Below, in pieces: positions 1 through 12,889 of a stretch of DNA of 64,000 nt (position 1 is the stretch's first letter; each line of letters begins with the position of its first letter). The DNA comes from Novosphingobium marinum (GTDB lineage: Bacteria; Pseudomonadota; Alphaproteobacteria; Sphingomonadales; Sphingomonadaceae), in the NCBI RefSeq assembly GCF_013408095.1, contig NZ_JACBZF010000003.1, positions 124,001 through 188,000 of the forward strand. The letters are read 5' to 3'. The notes beneath the pieces were generated by a model. The model was given only the letters and a program-made list of their open reading frames with translations. It was not told the origin of the DNA and made no database searches. The translations under genes were made by a program, and so were the position numbers.

Positions 1-1492
<1,492 letters not shown>

Positions 1493-1496
<4 letters not shown>

Positions 1497-3706
1497 CAGC
1501 AGTCCATCGCCCGCTTTTCGTCCTTACCATCCTCGTCGGCAGCTTCCTCCTGTTCCTGGTCCAGCCGATGGTCGCGCGCATGGCCCTGCCCCGGCTGGGC
1601 GGTGCCCCCAACGTGTGGAACAGCGCGATGGTGCTCTACCAGGCATTGCTGCTCGCCGGATACGCCTATGCGCACCGCCTTTCGCGCCAGCCGTTCCGCA
1701 GGCAGGCGAAGCTGCATCTCGTGCTCTTCCTCGCCGCCGCGATCACGCTGCCGGTCGCACTCGTCGGGCTGCCGTCCTCGCCGCCGGGATGGGAAGTGCT
1801 CTGGGTTCCGGCGCTGCTGGCGCTGACCATTGGTCCGGTATTCTTTCTCGTTTCGGCGCAGGCACCGCTGATGCAGCGGTGGTTCTCGCTTCACCCGGGA
1901 TCGGGTGAGCCGTGGGCGCTCTATGCGGCATCGAACCTCGGCAGCTTCGCCGGCCTGCTCGCCTATCCGCTGCTTGCCGAACCGCTCCTCGGTCTGCGCG
2001 CCCAGAGCATCGCGTGGAGCATCGGTTACGTGGTTCTCGTGCTGCTCGTGGTGCTGACGGCGCGGTCGCGCTGGAATGTCGGACCGGCGCCGCACGCCCA
2101 CGAGGAGGACCGCCATCCCGAAGAGCGCATCGGCTGGCGGCGCAAGGGGCTGTGGCTGGCGCTCTCGGCGGTGCCCTCGGGCCTCATGCTGTCGACCACG
2201 ACGCACCTGACGACCGACATCTTCGCGATGCCTTTGCTCTGGGTGATCCCGCTCGGGCTGTACCTGCTCAGCTTCGTCTTCGCCTTTGCCGACAATCGCG
2301 TGGCGGCATGGTCGATCTGCCTCGCTGCGCCGTCGGTGGTCCTTCTGGCCGGCGGCCTCGCCATGGTCTCGCGTACCGACGGCGGCCTCCTGCTGGCACT
2401 GGCGAGCGTTGCGCTTCTCTTCTTCGTGTCGGTCTCGCTGCACACCCGGCTCTACGACAGCCGACCCCATTCGGCGCGCCTCACGACGTTCTATCTCGCG
2501 ATGTCCGCAGGCGGCGCGCTCGGCGGAGCCTTCACCGCGATCGTCGCCCCGGTGGTGTTCGACTGGGTCTGGGAGCATCCCCTGCTGGTCCTGGCCGCAG
2601 CCATGCTCATGCCCCTTCCGGAAATCTTCGGCTGGCGGCGTATGCCGGGGCTGGAACCAGCGATGGCGCGCATGGCCGCTGTCGCGATCGTAGCCGTGAT
2701 CCTCTTCTTCTGCTGGCTGCTCGGCACCCTTTCAACCGAGGACGAGGTCGGTTCGGTGCGAGTCTTCCTCACCTTCATGGCAGGCGCGTTCGGCCTCCTT
2801 ATCGTCGCATGGCGGTGGCTGTTCGTCGGTGTCCTGCTGGCCATCATGCTCGCGCAGGGCGGGATCACGACGATCGAAGGCACGGTCGACGGCGTGCGCA
2901 CGCGCAGCTATTTCGGTATCTACACGGTGCGCGACTATCCGGATTCGAAGATGCGCACGCTGGCGCATGGCACCACTCTGCACGGCCAGCAGTCGACCGC
3001 GCCCGAGTTCGCCTGCGCGCCGACGACTTACTACGGGCCGGGATCGGGCGTCGGAATCGCGCTGCGCGAAGTGCCGCGGCTGTTCGGCCGGAACGCCAGC
3101 ATCGGCGTCGTCGGCCTCGGCACCGGCACGCTTGCCGCCTATGCAAGGCCGCAGGATCGCTGGACCTTCTTCGAGATCGATCCTGCCGTGCTCGAGTTCT
3201 CGCGCTCCGGGACTTTCACCTACGTCGAGAAATGCGCGCCCCAGTCGCGGATCGTGCTGGGCGACGCGCGGCTCGAGATCGAGGAGATGCGCAAGGGATC
3301 GTTCGACATCCTCGCAGTGGACGCCTTCTCGTCCGACGCGATCCCGCTGCACCTCCTGACCGAGGAAGCGGTCGGCGCCTACATGGACGCGCTGTCGCCC
3401 GGCGGCATCCTGATCATCCACATCTCGAACCGGTACATCGAGCTCGAGCCCGTTATCGCCGCCATTGCGCGAGAGCGCGACCTGCACGCCGCCGTCCGCG
3501 ACGATTTTCCGCCCGAGGATTCGCTGCTGTCGGCCTCGTCATGGGTAGCCGTGACGCGCTTTCCCGAGCGGCTCGCCGAGCTTGAGCAGGGCGAAGGCGA
3601 GCCGGCATGGAGCGAACTCGATCCGCCCGCCGAAACCGCCTGGACAGACGAATACGCCTCGATCATTCCGCAAATCCGCTGGCACTACCTTCTGGGGAAT
3701 CCATGA
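1493..3706 (+). CDS. Membrane-bound spermidine synthase-like fusion protein
   Basis: The 737-residue protein joins a hydrophobic N-terminal half with many predicted membrane helices (about residues 5-470) to a C-terminal Rossmann-type spermidine-synthase-like domain (about 500-720). Motifs in that domain are VVGLGTGTLAAYA near residue 540, FFEIDPAVL, and LAVDAFSSDAIPLHLL, where the last Asp and Ser sit at the aminopropyltransferase active-site position. No speD or other polyamine gene is nearby, so spermidine synthesis is not established. Related fusions are widespread and poorly characterised. It starts in an ATGA overlap with the GNAT gene and ends in an ATGA overlap with the carbonic anhydrase gene. 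Confidence 0.85.
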
Positions 3707-4266
3707 CAGACCGCAACGACATCACCATCGCCGCAATCCACGGCAAGACCCCTCGTATCCACGACAGCGCCTTCATCGCGCCCGGTTGTCGCATCATAGG
3801 CGATGTCGAGATCGGGCCGGACGTCAGCATCTGGTACAACTGCGTCGTCCGCGCCGACGTCAATCGCATCGTCATCGGCGCGCGTACCAACATCCAGGAC
3901 GGCACCGTCGTCCACTGCGACAGTCCCAAGCCGGAAAGGCCCGAAGGCTGGCCCACGATCATCGGCGAGGACGTGCTCATCGGGCACATGGCGATGGTCC
4001 ACGGCTGCACGCTGGAGGACCGCGCCTTCGTCGGCCTCGGCACGATCGTGATGGACGATTGCAGGATCGAGACCGATGCCATGCTGGCCGCCGGCGCGAT
4101 GCTGACGCCGGGCAAGACCATCCCCGCGCGCCAGCTCTGGGGCGGACGGCCCGCGCGCCACATGCGCGACCTCACCGACGAGGCGCTCGCCGACATGCAG
4201 CGCGGGGTGCAGCATTACGTCCAGAACGGCAGGGATCACGCGGCCGCGCTCGGCATGAGTGGCTGA
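3703..4266 (+). CDS. Gamma-class carbonic anhydrase-like hexapeptide-repeat protein
   Basis: This 187-residue left-handed beta-helix protein belongs to the gamma-carbonic anhydrase / PaaY-CaiE family. The hexapeptide rhythm runs from PRIHDSAFIAPGCRIIGDV through the middle of the protein. The three zinc-ligand histidine contexts are present as VVHCDS and IGHMAMVHGCTL. The ATG at 3703 was chosen because it overlaps the upstream TGA (ATGA) and matches the family length; an earlier in-frame codon would lie inside the upstream gene. The TGA shares one base with the DUF167 ATG. Activity as a carbonic anhydrase is inferred from the ligands only, since many family members are untested. Confidence 0.92.
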   Translation: MTDRNDITIAAIHGKTPRIHDSAFIAPGCRIIGDVEIGPDVSIWYNCVVRADVNRIVIGARTNIQDGTVVHCDSPKPERPEGWPTIIGEDVLIGHMAMVHGCTLEDRAFVGLGTIVMDDCRIETDAMLAAGAMLTPGKTIPARQLWGGRPARHMRDLTDEALADMQRGVQHYVQNGRDHAAALGMSG

Positions 4267-4547
4267 TGGCAAGGCCTCCGCTCACTCTTCCCGAGCCGGC
4301 GGAAATCCGCGCCCTGATCGATGGCGAAGGCAGGCTGGCAGTGCGTGTGACGCCCGGCGCGCGCGGGGTGGGGCTGGAAATCGGAAGCGGCGGCCTCAAG
4401 GCGAAAGTCCGGGAAAAACCGCAGGATGGAAAGGCCACGGCGGCGGTAATCGCGCTCGTGGCAGAGGCCCTCGGTATCGCTCCCTCGCAAGTCGAGTTGT
4501 TGCGCGGCGCAACTTCGCGCGACAAGCACTTCAGGGTAATGCTCTAG
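4266..4547 (+). CDS. DUF167 (YggU-family) small protein
   Basis: The 93-residue protein matches the conserved DUF167/YggU family of unknown function. The core motifs are LAVRVTPGARGVGLEI, LKAKVREKPQDGKAT and LLRGATSRDKHFRV, arranged as in the E. coli and archaeal YggU relatives. The ATG at 4266 shares its first base with the upstream carbonic anhydrase stop codon, so it is probably the last gene of the hemB run. Its TAG overlaps the convergent stop codon of the DUF1275 gene, leaving no intergenic terminator. The family is certain and the function unknown. Confidence 0.9.
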   Translation: MARPPLTLPEPAEIRALIDGEGRLAVRVTPGARGVGLEIGSGGLKAKVREKPQDGKATAAVIALVAEALGIAPSQVELLRGATSRDKHFRVML

Positions 4548-5188
4548 ACGGTGTCGGGCGGGGCCGCCAGCTTCGCTCCTGCAAGCGCAAGCACGAGGGC
4601 GATCGCTGCGGCGGGCCAGAGCGCCAGGCCTCCGGTCTTGAGGTACATCGTCGCTCCGGCGGTCGATCCCGCTGCCAGCCCCGACCACAGTACGCCACAG
4701 GCGGACCATCCGCGACGCGGTTTTCCAGCCAGCGCGCTGCCGATTCCCTGTCCGAGCCTGACAAGCGCGCCGGTCATGTAGGTAAGCCCGACCGACACCT
4801 CGTTGCGCTCGAGCGTATTGTTCATCGCACCCATCGCCAGCACCAGTGCGGCGAGCGCCATGGGTGCGAATTCCTCGACCCCGAACGACGCCGCAGCAAG
4901 AAGGAGCATTGCGACAAGGCCGAGCACGGCGGCCTTTCGCCTTCGCCCGGCCCGGATCGCGACGAAGCAGCCGATCGCGCTTCCGGTCACGAACCCGGCG
5001 ATGAGCAGTGCCGGGGTGAGCGCAGCACGCCAGTCGCGTGCGAGATCCACACCGAGCCGGGTTGTGTTTCCCGACATGAAGGAAACGAAGTAGCTGTCGG
5101 CGGAGAGAAAGCCCACCGCATCGACGTAACCGGCAAGGCCTGCGAGCGCGAAGCCCAGCAGGCGACGGGGCGTATCGAAGCTGTCCAT
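4544..5188 (-). CDS. DUF1275 (YoaK-family) membrane protein
   Basis: The 214-residue hydrophobic protein has about six predicted membrane helices and the DUF1275 signature GYVDAVGFLSADSYFVSFMSG near the N-terminus, followed by TYMTGALVRLGQGIG. The family is broadly distributed in bacteria and its transport role is unproven. It is monocistronic on the minus strand. Its stop codon overlaps that of the convergent DUF167 gene. About 30 bp separate its start from the stop codon of the haemoglobin gene, so co-transcription with haemoglobin is possible. No substrate can be inferred. Confidence 0.88.
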   Translation of the reverse strand: MDSFDTPRRLLGFALAGLAGYVDAVGFLSADSYFVSFMSGNTTRLGVDLARDWRAALTPALLIAGFVTGSAIGCFVAIRAGRRRKAAVLGLVAMLLLAAASFGVEEFAPMALAALVLAMGAMNNTLERNEVSVGLTYMTGALVRLGQGIGSALAGKPRRGWSACGVLWSGLAAGSTAGATMYLKTGGLALWPAAAIALVLALAGAKLAAPPDTV

Positions 5189-5218
5189 GCTCCCGCTATA
5201 GCGGAGATGGCGCGAGTG

Positions 5219-5629
5219 TCAGTCCCGCGCCATGCCGCGCGCCAGCTGGGCGAGCGCGTCGCCCATCGCCCTGGCGAGTTCGGCATCGGCAGTTTCGACA
5301 TCGGCAACGGCGCGCTCCATCGCCTCGGCCCATTGCCCGGCGACCGCGCGGTTGATCGTGAAGGGCTTGTGCGCGCTCATCATGCACTTGCCGGGATTGT
5401 CTTCGAACCAGTCGCGCGGGCCGCCGGCCCAGGCAGCGAGGAAACCGGCCAGCGAACCGCGCATGTGCGAAAGGTCGGGCGCATGCATGGCGCGCAGTTC
5501 CGCATAGGCCGGATCACTTTCCATCAGATCGTAGAACCGGGCGGTGATCGCGCGCATCGCGTCGTGTCCGCCCAGCCTGTCGAAAGGCGTATCCGGCTTC
5601 TGGTTCGTGTCGGCGGCGGCGGTCGCCAT
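5219..5629 (-). CDS. Group II truncated haemoglobin
   Basis: The protein (136 residues from the preferred start) is a short 2-over-2 globin of group II. It begins the globin fold with TPFDRLGGHDAMRAITARFYD. It carries the proximal-histidine helix APDLSHMRGSLAGFLAAWAG, the group II tryptophan motif GPRDWFEDN, and a conserved MMSAHKPF. Such proteins bind O2, NO or peroxide and protect against nitrosative or oxidative stress. The ATG at 5629 was preferred because GGGAG lies about 8 nt upstream; an in-frame GTG at 5671 would add 14 residues with no good ribosome site. The exact ligand is unknown. Confidence 0.9.
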   Translation of the reverse strand: MATAAADTNQKPDTPFDRLGGHDAMRAITARFYDLMESDPAYAELRAMHAPDLSHMRGSLAGFLAAWAGGPRDWFEDNPGKCMMSAHKPFTINRAVAGQWAEAMERAVADVETADAELARAMGDALAQLARGMARD

Positions 5630-5732
5630 CGCGTCGTTCTCCCGTTTCGTCGTCTCTGCTCGCCCTGCCACCTAGGCGAGCATGGTTCAACGCGCGTTGA
5701 CCGCGATCAATAAGCGGCGCAGGCTGCAGGGA

Positions 5733-7328
5733 TCAGTCGCGGACAAGCGCGCGCAGGGCCTCGATGCGGTCCGCCTCGTGCGCCGGCTTGTCGGCGCGGA
5801 TGCGGTTGATGCGCGGGAAGCGCATCGCGAGGCCGGACTTGTGGCGCCTGCTTTCGTGCACCGAATCGAAGGCGACCTCGAAGACCAGGCTCTTGTCGGT
5901 CTCGCGCACCGGGCCGAAGCGGTTGACCGTGTGGTTGCGCACATGGCGGTCGAGCCACTTCAGCTCCTCGTCGGTGAACCCGAAGTACGACTTGCCCACC
6001 GGCAACAGCTCCGCGCCCTTGTCGGGATCGCCGTCCCAGCAGCCGAAGGTGAAGTCGGAGTAGAACGAGGATCGCCGCCCGCTGCCGCGCTGCGCATACA
6101 TCAGGACGGCATCGATCAGCAGCGGGTCGCGCTTCCACTTGTACCACAGGCCGGTCTTGCGCCCGGCGACGTAGGGGCTGTCGCGCCGCTTGAGCATCAC
6201 CCCCTCGATCGCGTCGTCGCGGGCCCGTTCGCGGATCGCGGCCAGTTCGTCGAGCGTCGCCGCCTCGATCACGCGGCTGACATCGAAGCGCTCGGGCTCG
6301 AGGCGCTCTGCAAAGGCCTCGAGCCGTGCCCGCCGCGTCTGCCAGGGCTGGTCGCGCAAGTCCTCTTCCCCGAGGATCAGCGCGTCGTAGAGCCGCACAA
6401 AAGCCGGGAGCTCGCGCAGCATCTTCTTCGGGACCGTCTTCCGGCCCAGCCGTTGCTGCAGCGCGTTGAAGCTCGCCGCGCCGCCTTCCTCGCCACCCTG
6501 GTGTGCACCGCGCACGAGCAGCTCGCCGTCGAGCACCGCGGGAATGTCGAGCGCGGCGGCGACCTCGGGGAAGGTGTGCGAGATATCGTCGCCCGAACGC
6601 GAATAGACGCGCGATTCGCCGCCCGCATGGACGAGCTGGACGCGAATGCCGTCCCATTTCCACTCGGCGGCATAGTCGGCCATGTCGACCACCGTCTCCT
6701 CGAGCGGATGGGCGAGCATGAACGGGCGAAAAAGCGGCAGGTCCTTGCCCGAGGGCGGCTCGGCGCCGCGTGCGGCCCAGTCGAAGAGCGGCTCGTAGGG
6801 CGGTGTCAGACCGTGCCAGTACTCCTCGACGTCCTCGACCGCTACGTCGAAGCCTTGCGCGAATGCCACCTTTGCCAGCCGCGATGAAATGCCGATCCGC
6901 ATTGCGCCTGTCGCCAGCTTGAGCAGCGCATAGCGACCGTTGGCATCGAGCCTGTCGAGCAGGGTTGCAAGATCGCGAGGGGCGCTCGCCCGGGTCATCG
7001 CCGAAAGCGCCTCGACAGCCTCGGACACCGACGGCGGCGGCTCCGGTGCGACAGTCGGCCCGGGCCACAGCAGGCTCGCGGTTTCGGCCGTATCGCCGAC
7101 GTAGTCGCGCGAAAGCGTCCACAGCGCGGGATCGACCCGCTCCATAAGCAGGTTGCGGATCGTCGAACTCTTCACCGCCGGAAAATCGAGGCCGTCGGTC
7201 AATGCCGCCAGTGCCCAGCCGCGATCGGGATCGGGCGTGCAGCGCAGGTATTCCGCGATCAGCCCCAGCTTGGCATTGCGCGACCGGGTGTAGACAAGCC
7301 TGTCGATAAGCTGTGCGAACGCGATCAT
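5733..7328 (-). CDS. ATP-dependent DNA ligase of the ligase/exonuclease repair cluster
   Basis: The 531-residue protein is an ATP-dependent DNA ligase of the family first named for cisplatin damage response. The nucleotidyl-transferase motif I is EWKWDGIR with the predicted adenylated lysine at residue 224. Later motifs include SGDDISHTFPE, LDGELLVRG, EGVMLKRRDSPYV and YKWKRDPL. The C-terminus holds the OB-fold region. The ATG at 7328 lies 8 nt past the exonuclease stop and gives the family's usual MIAFAQLIDRLVYTRSRNAK opening; an upstream in-frame GTG would overlap the neighbour. Relatives are normally clustered with an exonuclease, an Lhr-type helicase and a phosphoesterase. Only the exonuclease is present here. 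Confidence 0.95.
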   Translation of the reverse strand: MIAFAQLIDRLVYTRSRNAKLGLIAEYLRCTPDPDRGWALAALTDGLDFPAVKSSTIRNLLMERVDPALWTLSRDYVGDTAETASLLWPGPTVAPEPPPSVSEAVEALSAMTRASAPRDLATLLDRLDANGRYALLKLATGAMRIGISSRLAKVAFAQGFDVAVEDVEEYWHGLTPPYEPLFDWAARGAEPPSGKDLPLFRPFMLAHPLEETVVDMADYAAEWKWDGIRVQLVHAGGESRVYSRSGDDISHTFPEVAAALDIPAVLDGELLVRGAHQGGEEGGAASFNALQQRLGRKTVPKKMLRELPAFVRLYDALILGEEDLRDQPWQTRRARLEAFAERLEPERFDVSRVIEAATLDELAAIRERARDDAIEGVMLKRRDSPYVAGRKTGLWYKWKRDPLLIDAVLMYAQRGSGRRSSFYSDFTFGCWDGDPDKGAELLPVGKSYFGFTDEELKWLDRHVRNHTVNRFGPVRETDKSLVFEVAFDSVHESRRHKSGLAMRFPRINRIRADKPAHEADRIEALRALVRD

Positions 7329-7335
7329 CGCCGGG

Positions 7336-8343
7336 TCAGTCGTCCTCGTCCTCGTACCCGACAAGCGCGAGCGCGCGCGCCTTGCGCTGGTGAAGCTGGC
7401 ACCAGCGAAGCATCGCTTCCTCGCGACCGTGAGTGATCCACGTTTCGGCGGGATCGACTTCCTCGATCGTGCGCGTCAACTCGTCCCAGTCGGCATGATC
7501 CGAGATGACGAGCGGCAATTCGACGTTGCGTTGCCGGGCGCGCTGGCGAACCCGCATCCAGCCTGACGCCATCGCGGTGATCGGATCAGGCAGCCTCCGG
7601 CTCCAGCGGTCGTTGAGCGCCGACGGCGGGCACACGACGATCCGGCCTTCCATTTCGGCCTTGTCCTTCGCATCGGAAACGAGCTTGAGCGTGCCGAGGT
7701 CGATGCCGCACTCTTCATAGAGCCGGCACATTCTCTCCATCGCGCCATGCAGGTAGATCGGCTCCAGGTGGCCGCAGCGGCGAAGTTCGGCGATGACTCG
7801 CTGCGCCTTGCCGAGCGCATAGGCCCCGACGAGCACGCACCGCTGCGGTTCCGCTTCCAGCGCAGCAAGCAGCTTGCCCATTTCCTCTTCGACCGGCGGA
7901 TGGCGGAACACCGGAAGTCCGAAGGTCGCCTCGGTGACGAAGATATCGCAGGGGGTCACTTCGAAAGGGGCACAGGTCGGATCGGGGCGGCGCTTGTAAT
8001 CGCCGGTAACGACGATGCGCTCGCCCGCGTGCTCCAGCAGTATCTGGGCCGAGCCGAGCACGTGACCCGCCGGTATCCACGTCGCGTCCACCTCGCCGGG
8101 CAGCCGGATCGTCTCGCCGTGCGAGACCGGGACCGCGCCGTCTTCGGTCTGGTAGCGCAGCCGCATGATCGCGAGCGTCTCGGGCGTGGCGTAGGTCTCG
8201 CCATGCCCGCCGCGCGCATGGTCGGCATGACCGTGCGTGACGAGCGCACGGTCCACCGCGCGTGCCGGATCGATCCAGCAGTCGGCGGGGACGACGTGGA
8301 TGCCCCACGGCTCGGGTCGTATCCAGTAAGGCGCGGAAGACAT
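7336..8343 (-). CDS. Ligase-associated DNA damage response exonuclease (metallo-beta-lactamase fold)
   Basis: The 335-residue protein has the metallo-beta-lactamase motif HGHADHARGG at residues 37-46, a second metal motif AGHVLGSAQI, and VVTGDYKRRPDPTCAPFE. This matches the Mn-dependent exonuclease partner of the ATP-dependent ligase cluster, related to the SNM1/Artemis beta-CASP group. It is transcribed just ahead of the ligase gene with 7 nt between stop and start, so the two almost certainly form one operon. The proposed role is end processing before ligation. The gene upstream runs in the opposite direction, so no helicase gene adjoins it. Confidence 0.94.
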   Translation of the reverse strand: MSSAPYWIRPEPWGIHVVPADCWIDPARAVDRALVTHGHADHARGGHGETYATPETLAIMRLRYQTEDGAVPVSHGETIRLPGEVDATWIPAGHVLGSAQILLEHAGERIVVTGDYKRRPDPTCAPFEVTPCDIFVTEATFGLPVFRHPPVEEEMGKLLAALEAEPQRCVLVGAYALGKAQRVIAELRRCGHLEPIYLHGAMERMCRLYEECGIDLGTLKLVSDAKDKAEMEGRIVVCPPSALNDRWSRRLPDPITAMASGWMRVRQRARQRNVELPLVISDHADWDELTRTIEEVDPAETWITHGREEAMLRWCQLHQRKARALALVGYEDEDD

Positions 8344-8446
8344 GGCACATAAATGGGAGCTTTCGCGCGCGGTTCCATCCTTGGCGATTGCCAGTTGCGC
8401 AACACGCGCTACTTAGGAGGCGATCGGTAGGGAGCACGAGGCGAAA

Positions 8447-8980
8447 ATGAGAAACCCGGCGGCCATGGCGGCGATCCTCATCCTGGCAGGTTGCGGCGCC
8501 CAGCCCGATCAGGCGACGCCGAGCGAAGCGGCCATCGAGGAGGCGCCCGAAGTCGCGACCCCGATGCCCGCCGCGACGCTCGATCCCGATGCCACCGCGA
8601 AGCTGCGCAGCTTCAAGGGGCGCGACACCGATGGCGACGGTTTCATCACCAGCAACGAGAACGCGCAGGCGATGAACCGGATATTCCAGTCGATCGATAG
8701 CGATGGCGACGGGACGATGACCGTTTCCGAGCTCAACGCCGCGCGCGAGGCGCTCGGGCTCATGATGCTGCCCGGATCGGAAGAGCAGATCGCCGAGGCG
8801 GATCAGGACAACGACGGCAAGCTGACGCTGGCCGAATGGATCGCCAATGGCGGCAGGCTGTTCAAGGCAGCCGACGCGAACGCGGATGGGACTCTCAGCC
8901 GGCAGGAATTCGATGCGCTGCCGCAGCTCGAATCGATGGCTTCGGGATCGGCCGCGCCATCGCAGGCAGCTGAAAAGTAA
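8447..8980 (+). CDS. EF-hand lipoprotein
   Basis: The 177-residue protein has a lipoprotein signal, MRNPAAMAAILILAGC, with the lipid-modified cysteine at residue 16. A short acidic/Ala-rich linker follows, then four EF-hand calcium loops: DTDGDGFITSNE, DSDGDGTMTVSE, DQDNDGKLTLAE and DANADGTLSRQE. All four loops keep Asp or Asn at the key positions and a final Glu, so all may bind Ca2+. The protein is predicted to be periplasmic or envelope-anchored and to act as a calcium sensor or buffer. It is monocistronic and divergent from the exonuclease gene, with a hairpin terminator between it and clpA. The partner is unknown. Confidence 0.9.
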   Translation: MRNPAAMAAILILAGCGAQPDQATPSEAAIEEAPEVATPMPAATLDPDATAKLRSFKGRDTDGDGFITSNENAQAMNRIFQSIDSDGDGTMTVSELNAAREALGLMMLPGSEEQIAEADQDNDGKLTLAEWIANGGRLFKAADANADGTLSRQEFDALPQLESMASGSAAPSQAAEK

Positions 8981-8996
8981 TCTCCGGGAAGCGAAA

Positions 8997-9022
8997 GGCC
9001 CGCCTCCTTCCGGAAGCGGGCC
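8997..9022. terminator. Bidirectional hairpin terminator between the EF-hand gene and clpA
   Basis: A 7-bp GC stem pairs GGCCCGC (8997-9003) with GCGGGCC (9016-9022) around a 12-nt loop. On the minus strand, the direction of clpA transcription, it is followed by TTTCGC. It lies between two convergent genes and could stop both. Confidence 0.6.
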
Positions 9023-9058
9023 CTGCCCGTCGGTGCGACCCTCGGGGCCCGGCGCCTC

Positions 9059-11437
<2,379 letters not shown>

Positions 11438-11574
11438 CTAGGCTTCTTCCGTCTGGGGGCGGGAAAGGGCGTCTCCCGCCGGGTGCAGGATCAGGACGAT
11501 CGATTGTATCGCTTCCCGCATGAACGCCCCCGATATGGGAATGATCGAAGGCGTTGCGAGGTTGCGCATCGGGA

Positions 11575-11793
11575 TCAGCCGCCCTTCGGCCTGAACAGCG
11601 CGTCGGCGGCGTCCATGTGCGCGGCGGCCTTCATGCGGTGGCTGGCGACCCGCGCGATTTCGGCTTCGAGCAGCGAAATGCGCGCGTCGAGTTCGTCCAG
11701 GGAGTAGCTGTCGAGGCTCTCGCCGGCGAGGAGGCTGGCGGCGCCGTAATCCTTTTCGGAGCCGCGGGACCTAGGTCGATCGTCGTCGTCCAT
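11575..11793 (-). CDS. DUF1192 small protein
   Basis: The 72-residue protein matches DUF1192, a short alphaproteobacterial family. The diagnostic core is YSLDELDARISLLEAEIARV, which is likely a short coiled coil, ending in the DALFRPKG tail typical of the family. Function is unknown. It is on the minus strand upstream of clpA and is probably independently transcribed. It stands divergent from the quinone reductase gene, with about 90 bp between the starts. Confidence 0.88.
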   Translation of the reverse strand: MDDDDRPRSRGSEKDYGAASLLAGESLDSYSLDELDARISLLEAEIARVASHRMKAAAHMDAADALFRPKGG

Positions 11794-11884
11794 TGCACTG
11801 CAGCATCCGACGCATTGCGCTTGCTGTCAACGGGTACCCGCTTTAGGGCAGGGACCCGCGTGTCAAAAGCGCCACAGGGGGGAC

Positions 11885-12889
11885 ATGAGCCAGGTCTTGC
11901 TGCCCGATACGATGACCGCCATCGGCTTCGACAACCCGGGAGGGCCCGATGTCCTGCGCGCGCAGGATTGCCCGGTCCCGCGGCCCGGAACGGGCGAAGT
12001 CCTCGTGAAAGTCGCGTTTGCCGGGGTGAACCGCCCGGACATCGTGCAGCGCGAGGGGCGCTATCCGCCACCGCCGGGCGCATCTCCCATTCCCGGCCTC
12101 GAGATTGCGGGTGAGGTCGTCGCGGTGGGCGAGGGCGTCGACGAACCGATCACCGGGCAGCACGTCTGCGCACTCGTTTCGGGGGGCGGTTATGCACAGT
12201 ATTGTGTCGCCCGTGCCGCGCATTGCCTGCCGGTGCCGGACACGCTTTCGCTGGCCGAAGCGGCCGCGCTGCCCGAAACGCTGTTCACCGTCTGGCACAA
12301 CGTGTTCGAGCGCGCATACGCCCGCGACGGGGAGACGATCCTGGTCCATGGCGGGACGAGCGGCATCGGCACGATGGCGACGATGCTCGGCAAGCTGTTC
12401 GGCCTTTGCGTGATCGTGACCTGCGGCAGCGACGAGAAATGCGCGCGCGCCATCGAGATCGGCGCCGACCACGCGATCAATTACAAGACGAACGACTTCG
12501 TCGAGGAAGTGGCGCGCATCACGCAGGACCGTGGCGTCGAGATCGTGCTCGACATGGTTGCGGGCGACTACGTGACCCGCAACCTCAGGTGCCTTGCACC
12601 CGACGGGCGGCACGTGACGATCGCGGTGCAGGGCGGGACGAAGGCAGAGATCAACATGGCGGTCGTCATGGCGCGCCGCTACACGCTCACCGGGTCGACG
12701 CTGCGTCCGCGTTCCGACACGTTCAAGGCGCTCCTGGCACAGGAGATTGTCGCCAACGCATGGCCATTCGTCGCCGAAGGTCGGCTCAGGCCCGTGATGG
12801 ACGAGGTATTCCCGCTGGCGGACGCGGCCACCGCCCATGCCCGGATGGAAGCGGGCGATCACATCGGCAAGATCGTGCTGCGCGCATGA
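11885..12889 (+). CDS. NAD(P)H-quinone oxidoreductase of the zinc-independent MDR family (PIG3-like)
   Basis: The 334-residue medium-chain dehydrogenase/reductase carries NRPDIVQREGRYPPPPGAS, the signature of the PIG3/QorA quinone reductase branch. The Rossmann nucleotide site is LVHGGTSGIGTMA at about residues 153-165. Zinc ligands of classic alcohol dehydrogenases are missing. The ATG at 11885 follows a GGGGGG run, though an in-frame ATG at 11912 is possible. The stop codon overlaps the GST start (ATGATG/TGA), so the pair is co-transcribed. Joint detoxification of electrophiles or quinones is a reasonable inference, not shown. Confidence 0.92.
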   Translation: MSQVLLPDTMTAIGFDNPGGPDVLRAQDCPVPRPGTGEVLVKVAFAGVNRPDIVQREGRYPPPPGASPIPGLEIAGEVVAVGEGVDEPITGQHVCALVSGGGYAQYCVARAAHCLPVPDTLSLAEAAALPETLFTVWHNVFERAYARDGETILVHGGTSGIGTMATMLGKLFGLCVIVTCGSDEKCARAIEIGADHAINYKTNDFVEEVARITQDRGVEIVLDMVAGDYVTRNLRCLAPDGRHVTIAVQGGTKAEINMAVVMARRYTLTGSTLRPRSDTFKALLAQEIVANAWPFVAEGRLRPVMDEVFPLADAATAHARMEAGDHIGKIVLRA

